From contig DEMY01000001.1 of assembly GCA_002359425.1 (NCBI GenBank), positions 12,117-20,843 of the forward strand: a stretch of DNA of 8,727 nucleotides, read 5' to 3'. The translations under genes were made by a program, and so were the position numbers. This document shows, piece after piece, positions 1 through 4,462 of this stretch. Numbering within the stretch: the stretch's first letter is position 1; every line of letters starts with the position of its first letter. The notes beneath the pieces are model-generated. The model did no database searches, was not told the origin of the DNA, and saw only the letters and a list, made by a program, of their open reading frames with translations. The DNA comes from Clostridiales bacterium UBA2658 (GTDB lineage: Bacteria; Bacillota; Clostridia; Oscillospirales; Oscillospiraceae).

Positions 1-150
1 AAACGCCGCAGCCTACTCATTTCTTTTCAGTGCAGAGCTAGAGGATGTATTCTCCGAAACCTTCCGCGCGCCTCTCATCGTGCCGGCAGCTTTCTGTCCG
101 GTGGGGGAAACGGTTACTTCTTCCTCATCATCGCTTTTATGTATTGAATT
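1..150 (-). promoter_or_regulatory. T-box riboswitch leader (Stem I, tyrosine specifier UAC), cut by left edge
   Basis: Read on the minus strand, the leader contains GATGAGGA, then AGTA (118-115), and on the returning strand GAATACATCCTC. GAGGA (126-122) pairs with TCCTC (45-41), and CCG (113-111) pairs with CGG (56-54). Between them lies an internal loop with AGTA on the 5' side and GAA-UAC-A on the 3' side. This is the known T-box specifier-loop architecture: 5' AGTA motif, specifier codon, then a conserved purine. UAC (49-47) predicts sensing of uncharged tRNA-Tyr. Further in, CAGAAAGC (96-89) resembles the AG bulge and CGATGAGAGG (80-71) the distal loop. GAGTAGG (18-12) fits the start of the Stem II region. 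The T-box sequence, terminator and regulated gene lie beyond position 1; tyrS or a tyrosine transport or biosynthesis gene is expected. The motif and pairing evidence is direct; the amino acid is inferred. Confidence 0.78.
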
Positions 151-156
151 ATTTAT

Positions 157-185
157 ATCATAATAAAAGCCTTTGCGTTTGTCAA
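157..185 (-). promoter_or_regulatory. SigA-type promoter for the leftward T-box transcript
   Basis: On the minus strand TTGACA (185-180) is followed by a 17-nt spacer and TATGAT (162-157). The -35 is perfect consensus and the -10 has one mismatch. Transcription should start near position 150 and run out of the window to the left, directly into the T-box-like leader. That placement supports both calls. Confidence 0.8.
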
Positions 186-319
186 GCCGCGCGAGAAAAA
201 CCATCAAAAGCAACAATTTTGAGGATTATTTTCAGCTATTTACTGTCATTTTTGTGTTATATGCGTACGAGCTATGGGATCAGAATTTTTTCAAATGCGG
301 ATAATCAGCAAAATGATAG

Positions 320-348
320 ATGACAGACGGCACTTTTTCTGCTATGAT
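320..348 (+). promoter_or_regulatory. Probable promoter of the SPFH gene
   Basis: ATGACA (320-325), a 17-nt spacer and TATGAT (343-348) give a good SigA-type promoter. The predicted start is near 355, leaving a leader of about 63 nt. Just before the ribosome binding site the leader holds a small hairpin, GAGCG (388-392) with CGCTC (399-403). The stretch 186-319 between the two divergent promoters shows nothing else I can support. Confidence 0.6.
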
Positions 349-417
349 AATAAAAAGCGCAAAAGCTTTTTAATTTGCATGCAACGAGAGCGCATTGCCG
401 CTCGAAAGGAGAACGAT

Positions 418-1734
418 ATGGGTCTTTTGAAAGCCGGCTTCGGCGCGTTGAACGGCGTTCTTGCCGACCAGTGGAGAGAATACTTTTACTGCGACGCGCT
501 CACCGCGGACACGCTCGCCGTCAAGGGCCAGAAGCGCGTTTCCAAGCGCAGTTCAAACACCCGAGGAAGCGAAAATGTCATCTCGGACGGCTCGATTATT
601 GCGGTTGCAGACGGGCAGTGTATGCTCATTGTCGAGCAGGGCAAGGTCGTGGACGTCTGCGCAGAACCCGGCGAATTCGTCTACGATAATTCCACTGAGC
701 CAAGCGTCTTTGTCGGTTCCTTCGGCGACTCGCTCAAAAAGTCCTTCCAGACCATCGGCCGCCGCTTTACCTTCGGCGGTGAGCCTGCAAAGGATCAGCG
801 CGTCTATTACTTTAACACCAAAGAGCTTGTCGGCAATAAATACGGCACGCCCAGCCCCGTTCCTTTCCGCGTTGTGGACAAAAATGTCGGATTGGATGTT
901 GACATCGCCATCCGTTGCTTCGGCGAATACTCCTACAAGCTCACGGACCCGCTGCTGTTCTATACGAATGTCTGCGGAAACGTAGAGGCAGCCTATACCC
1001 GCGAGGCGTTGGACAGCCAGCTCAAGAGCGAGCTTCTAACAGCCCTGCAACCCGCCTTTGCAAAGATCTCTGAAATGGGCATCCGCTATTCGGCGCTGCC
1101 CGGCCACACGGCTGAGATGGCGAATGTTTTGAACGAAGTTCTCTCCGCGAAGTGGCGGGAGCTGCGTGGAATTGCCATTGTCTCCTTCGGCGTCTCAAGT
1201 GTCAAGGCGTCCGACGAGGACGAACAGATGATTAAGGAGCTGCAGCGCAACGCGGCGTTCCGCGACCCGAACATGGCGGCAGCACAGCTTGTCGGCGCGC
1301 AGTCGGCGGCAATGCAGGAGGCGGCGAAAAACGAAAACGCCGGCCCTGCCATGGCCTTCATGGGTATGAATATGGCTCAAAACGCCGGCGGAACGAACGC
1401 GCAGTCCCTTTTCCAGATGGGCCAGCAGCACGCGCAGCAGGGCGGCGAACAAGCTGCGGCAACAGGCTGGACCTGCGAATGCGGCAAGACGGGCAACACG
1501 GGAAAATTCTGCTCCGAATGTGGAAAGCCCCAACCGGCGGTGGACGGCTGGACCTGCTCTTGCGGCGCCGTGAACAAGGGCAAATTCTGCACGGAGTGCG
1601 GCAAGCCAAAGCCCGCGGACGCGCTTTTATTCAAGTGCGACAAGTGCGGCTGGGAACCGGAAGACCCGGCGCATCCACCGAAATTCTGCCCCCAGTGCGG
1701 CGATCCGTTTACGGACGACGACGTCAAAAAATAA
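418..1734 (+). CDS. SPFH domain protein with three C-terminal zinc ribbons (YdjI-like)
   Basis: Encodes 438 residues. The start is the ATG at 418, because AAAGGAG (405-411) sits 6 nt upstream; the in-frame ATG at 274 has no such site and lies upstream of the promoter. Residues 1 to about 265 match the SPFH/Band-7 type found in YdjI-like 'virion core' proteins (DQWREYFYCDAL near 17-28, then IVEQGKVVDVCAEPGEFVYD). Residues 265-345 are a Met/Ala/Gln/Asn-rich, probably flexible linker. The tail holds three zinc ribbons: C353/C355/C365/C368, C380/C382/C391/C394 and C407/C410/C424/C427. No signal peptide or membrane segment is evident. SPFH proteins usually assemble into oligomers or membrane-associated scaffolds. 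Relatives in Bacillus are tied to envelope-stress loci, but no such partner gene is adjacent here, so the role is unknown. It appears to be monocistronic. Confidence 0.85.
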   Translation: MGLLKAGFGALNGVLADQWREYFYCDALTADTLAVKGQKRVSKRSSNTRGSENVISDGSIIAVADGQCMLIVEQGKVVDVCAEPGEFVYDNSTEPSVFVGSFGDSLKKSFQTIGRRFTFGGEPAKDQRVYYFNTKELVGNKYGTPSPVPFRVVDKNVGLDVDIAIRCFGEYSYKLTDPLLFYTNVCGNVEAAYTREALDSQLKSELLTALQPAFAKISEMGIRYSALPGHTAEMANVLNEVLSAKWRELRGIAIVSFGVSSVKASDEDEQMIKELQRNAAFRDPNMAAAQLVGAQSAAMQEAAKNENAGPAMAFMGMNMAQNAGGTNAQSLFQMGQQHAQQGGEQAAATGWTCECGKTGNTGKFCSECGKPQPAVDGWTCSCGAVNKGKFCTECGKPKPADALLFKCDKCGWEPEDPAHPPKFCPQCGDPFTDDDVKK

Positions 1735-1738
1735 TTCT

Positions 1739-1763
1739 AAGCGGGCGGTTTTTCCGCCCGCTT
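1739..1763 (+). terminator. Hairpin terminator after the SPFH gene
   Basis: A perfect 10-bp GC-rich stem (1739-1748 with 1754-1763) surrounds a TTTTT loop, 5 nt after the SPFH stop codon. There is almost no U-run after the stem on the plus strand, so termination may be partial and allow some read-through into the transporter gene. Confidence 0.6.
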
Positions 1764-1785
1764 ATCAAAGGTTCTGAACATATCT

Positions 1786-2727
1786 ATGCTTGCATTTCAG
1801 CTATCGATCCAGCTCATTTTGCTCATTGCGGTGGGTATCCTCGTCTGGCGGCTCGGATTGCTGGACGAAAGCTTCGACACCTCGCTCGCGGCCCTTGTTT
1901 TGAATGTCTGTCTGCCGTGCATGATCGTCAAATCCTTCTGCATAGATTTTGACTCGCAGCAGCTCAAAAACTGCGCGGTGCTGGTCGTCCTCAGCGTCGG
2001 GCTCATGGTTCTGAGGTATTTCGTCGGTCAGCTTGTTTTTCGCGCGCATCATGGGGATTTCACGGGCCGTATTCTGCGCTTCGGCGCGATGTTCACGAAC
2101 TTCTCGTTCGTCGGCTTTCCGGTCGCCCAATAGCTTTACGGGGCGACGGGCCTTTTGTATTTTGTGATCTTCACCATGCCGATCCGCATGGTATATTACA
2201 GCTCCGCCCAGCCGCTTCTGGCTCCGCCCGAACGAAAGCTCGCGAAAAAGTCGCTCCGCGAAAATCTAAAAGGCTGGTTCTCGCCCCCGGTCATCGCCGT
2301 TTTCATCGGTCTCGTTTTGTATCTTACGGGCTGGCGCTTTCCGACGGCGGTGGACAAAACGCTTTCGAGCATCGGCGCGACGGCCTCGCCTCTGGGCATG
2401 ATCCTCTGCGGCAATACCATCGGCAAAAACGAGTGGCGGGCGCTGCTTTCTCCGCGCTATCTCCGCACGCCGCTTTTGCGAAATTTTCTGATGCCGGTGA
2501 TTACAATCCCTATTTTGTATCTGCTTCCGCTGGACCCGTTGGTTTCAAAGACCGTTGTCGTCTATTCGGCGCTGCCGGTGGCCTCGATGCTCAACGCTTT
2601 CACCATTCAGTATGACCCCGGCGAGCCGGAGGCGCAATTGCAGAGCGCCGGAAGCGTCTTTTATTCGACGCTGCTCTGTGCCGTCACCATTCCGCTCTGG
2701 GCGCAGCTCGCTGAAATGCTGTTTTAA
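1786..2727 (+). pseudogene. AEC family (auxin efflux carrier-like) transporter, interrupted by in-frame TAG
   Basis: Conceptual translation gives 313 residues plus one internal stop codon, about the normal length of an AEC permease. These proteins export or import small organic acids across the cytoplasmic membrane using about ten helices in two halves. Residues 1-115 hold the first hydrophobic segments and end in the family-typical NFSFVGFPVAQ. Codon 116 (2131-2133) is TAG. The same frame then resumes with LYGATGLLYF and runs through further hydrophobic segments to TAA at 2725-2727. Homology is continuous across the TAG, so this is a nonsense change, a sequencing error or, less likely, read-through; it is not a frameshift. 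The start at 1786 has only a weak AAAGG (1767-1771) 14 nt upstream. No good restart follows the stop: the first in-frame candidate is a TTG at 2155 with poor support. The substrate cannot be named. Confidence 0.8.
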
Positions 2728-2799
2728 AAAACACATATACTGCCGTATGCTGGCATAAACTTTTATGAAGCCTTCTTTTAAAAAACGGAGGGAAACACC

Positions 2800-3423
2800 A
2801 TGAAAAAAGTCATTACCATCAGCCGCGAATTCGGAAGCGGCGGTCGCACCATCGGGCGCGAGGTTGCCGAGCAGCTCGGCTGGGCCTTTTACGACCGCGC
2901 GCTTGTCGAACGGCTCGCCAAGGAGAGCGGCTATTCGGAAGAATTTATTGAGAAAAGGGGAGAGGACGCAACGACGACCTCGAGCTTTCTCTTTAACCTC
3001 GCCCGCTCCGGCGGCACCGGCAATTACGGCGGCGGCGCAGGCAGCTACGACGGAACGCCCGGTCTTTCCGACAAGCTTTTCGTTATGGAATATAATCTTA
3101 TAAAGCGCCTGCCCGAGGAAGGCCCCTGCGTCATCGTGGGCCGCTGCTCAGACTACATCCTCCGCGACCTTCCCGACGCGCTGCATATTTTCGTCTTTGC
3201 AGACGAATCCTTTAAGGCCGACCGTATCGTCCGTCTCTATGGCGAGCGCGACGACGCCCCGGCAAAGCGTCTGGAGGAAAAGGACAAAAAGCGCAAGGTT
3301 TTTTACAAAAACTACACCGGACGCTCCTGGGGCCGCAGCCAAAACTACGATTTATGTCTCAATAGCGGCAAGCTCGGCGTTGAAAACTGCGCGGGTGTCA
3401 TTGCGCACCTTGCGGAACTGTAA
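2800..3423 (+). CDS. Cytidylate kinase-like family protein
   Basis: Encodes 207 residues. The ATG at 2800 is preceded by GGAGGG (2787-2792) with 7 nt spacing. Residues 8-19 (SREFGSGGRTIG) form the P-loop region of the Cmk-like family. The Walker-A lysine position is filled by Gly/Arg rather than the GKS/GKG of true nucleoside monophosphate kinases, which is usual in this family. Residues 69-88 are a Gly-rich insert. VGRCSDY (113-119) and the basic segment 161-180 (KDKKRKVFYKNYTGRSWGRS) resemble the core and lid of nucleotide kinases. True Cmk is somewhat larger, with a canonical P-loop, so this should not be called cmk. The physiological substrate of this clostridial family is not established to my knowledge. 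No promoter is evident in the 72-nt gap, so it may depend on transcription from upstream. Confidence 0.85.
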   Translation: MKKVITISREFGSGGRTIGREVAEQLGWAFYDRALVERLAKESGYSEEFIEKRGEDATTTSSFLFNLARSGGTGNYGGGAGSYDGTPGLSDKLFVMEYNLIKRLPEEGPCVIVGRCSDYILRDLPDALHIFVFADESFKADRIVRLYGERDDAPAKRLEEKDKKRKVFYKNYTGRSWGRSQNYDLCLNSGKLGVENCAGVIAHLAEL

Positions 3424-3458
3424 ACGAGATGATTTTTACACGATTCACACAATAGGGA

Positions 3459-3487
3459 TTGACATTTGCAGCCGAAAAAAGTAGTAT
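3459..3487 (+). promoter_or_regulatory. Promoter of the degV-family gene
   Basis: TTGACA (3459-3464), a 17-nt spacer and TAGTAT (3482-3487) give a strong SigA-type promoter with a start near 3494. A short inverted repeat, CAAAC-AAA-GTTTG (3491-3503), overlaps the predicted start site. It could be a 5'-end hairpin or an operator, but it is short enough to be chance. Confidence 0.7.
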
Positions 3488-3560
3488 TATCAAACAAAGT
3501 TTGAATTTCTTATTTTCTCGAATCTGCTTCACATATTTTTGAGAAAGAGAGGTGCTCCAT

Positions 3561-4409
3561 ATGTCCTTTCAAATCGTCGGCGACAGCTGCTGTGACTACC
3601 CCTATCTGGAGGACGACTATCCATGGCTCCGCCGCGTTCCGCTTACAATCGAGCTGGACGGCGAGAATTTCGTGGATAACGAGGAGCTGCGCTGTGCAAC
3701 ATTGATTGCAAAAATGGCAGGCTCCTTGAATGCACCAAAATCTGCCTGTCCTGCCCCCGGCGAGTTTCTTGAGGCCTTTGACGAGAGCGGGGCGGATGAA
3801 ATTTTCATCGTAACGCTGTCCGACAAAGTCAGCGGCAGCTACGGCAGCGCCGTTGTGGCGGCAAACATGTTTATGGAGAACGATCCGGGCAAAAAAGCTT
3901 TCGTTTTCAGCTCCCACAGCGCCGCATCGGGCGAAATCGCTGTGTGCGAGGAGATTTACCGGCTCAAAACAGCTGGCGTTCCCTTTGACGAAACGGTCGA
4001 AAAGGTGCTCGAATTTATTTCAAACCTCACAACCTATTTCATTTTAGAAACGCTGGACGTTTTCCGTAAAAACGGCCGTCTGAATCATCTCCAGTCCATC
4101 GTGACAAGCGCTTTAAAGCTCAAGCTCATTATGGGCGCGGACGAAACGGGCAGCATCTGTGTCCGCGGCAAGGCGCTGACAGTCGATCGTGCCATTTATA
4201 AAATGGCCGATCAGATCGCTGAAAAAACAAAAGGGCAGGATATGACGGCCCGCCGTGTCTACATCTCCCAATGCAACTGCCCGGAGCGTGCCCGAAAGGC
4301 GAGGGACGCCATTATGAAAAATGTTCCCTTTGCCGACTGCACCATCCTCCGCGCTGGCGGCATCAGCACAATTTATGCTAATTCCGGCGGCATGATTATT
4401 GCATACTAA
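3561..4409 (+). CDS. DegV family protein (fatty-acid-binding fold)
   Basis: Encodes 282 residues, the usual DegV length. The start is the ATG at 3561, with AGAGAGG (3546-3552) 8 nt upstream; an in-frame GTG at 3552 overlaps that site and is rejected. DegV/FakB proteins are soluble and bind one fatty acid between two domains; FakB members present it to the kinase FakA for phosphorylation and entry into phospholipids. Visible motifs in order: GDSCCD (7-12, canonical DSxxD), KSACPAPGEF (60-69, lipid-side SxPSPGEF-type), LSDKVSGSYGSA (86-97), SSHSAASGE (117-125) and FRKNGRL (168-174). The C-terminal motif reads ANSGGMIIAY rather than the common H-x-GPG type, so ligand contacts may differ. No fakA or other lipid gene is adjacent. 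It has its own promoter and terminator. Confidence 0.88.
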   Translation: MSFQIVGDSCCDYPYLEDDYPWLRRVPLTIELDGENFVDNEELRCATLIAKMAGSLNAPKSACPAPGEFLEAFDESGADEIFIVTLSDKVSGSYGSAVVAANMFMENDPGKKAFVFSSHSAASGEIAVCEEIYRLKTAGVPFDETVEKVLEFISNLTTYFILETLDVFRKNGRLNHLQSIVTSALKLKLIMGADETGSICVRGKALTVDRAIYKMADQIAEKTKGQDMTARRVYISQCNCPERARKARDAIMKNVPFADCTILRAGGISTIYANSGGMIIAY

Positions 4410-4412
4410 TTT

Positions 4413-4450
4413 AAAAAACAGCCACTCGGTAATTCCGAGTAGCTGTTTTT
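4413..4450. terminator. Bidirectional terminator between convergent genes
   Basis: AAAAACAGC (4414-4422) pairs with GCTGTTTTT (4442-4450), and CTCGG (4425-4429) with CCGAG (4435-4439), around the loop TAATT. One C-A mismatch lies within the stem. Flanking A- and T-runs provide U-tracts on both strands. It lies 4 nt after the degV-family stop codon and 12 nt after the stop of the opposing flavoenzyme gene, so it can end both transcripts. Confidence 0.85.
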
Positions 4451-4462
4451 GTCTATCTGCGA

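Noticed and set aside
13..216. 67-codon minus-strand frame ending near the left edge
   Set aside because: It begins upstream of the minus-strand promoter, has no ribosome binding site, and its sequence is explained by the T-box leader.
45..323. 92-codon plus-strand frame
   Set aside because: No ribosome binding site, low-complexity unrelated sequence, and overlap with the T-box leader and divergent promoters.
352..371. AAAAAGC/GCTTTTT hairpin as a terminator or attenuator before the SPFH gene
   Set aside because: The predicted transcript begins inside the stem (near 355), so the full hairpin would not form in that RNA. The stem is mostly A-T.
274..417. N-terminal extension of the SPFH protein from the ATG at 274
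   Set aside because: No ribosome binding site; it lies upstream of the predicted promoter and start, and the SPFH family similarity begins at the ATG at 418.
2131..2142. Programmed read-through of the TAG in the AEC gene
   Set aside because: The bases after TAG do not match the CAR-YYA read-through motif, and no downstream structure stands out. It is kept only as a minor alternative to mutation or error.
2736..2741. TATACT as a -10 element for the cytidylate kinase-like gene
   Set aside because: No acceptable -35 is found at 16-18 nt upstream.
2741..2755. TGCC/GGCA hairpin between the transporter and the cytidylate kinase-like gene
   Set aside because: Only a 4-bp stem with a 7-nt loop and no U-run, so it is too weak to call a terminator.
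3552..3560. GTG at 3552 as the start of the DegV protein
   Set aside because: It overlaps the ribosome binding site, whereas the ATG at 3561 has ideal spacing and matches the family N-terminus.
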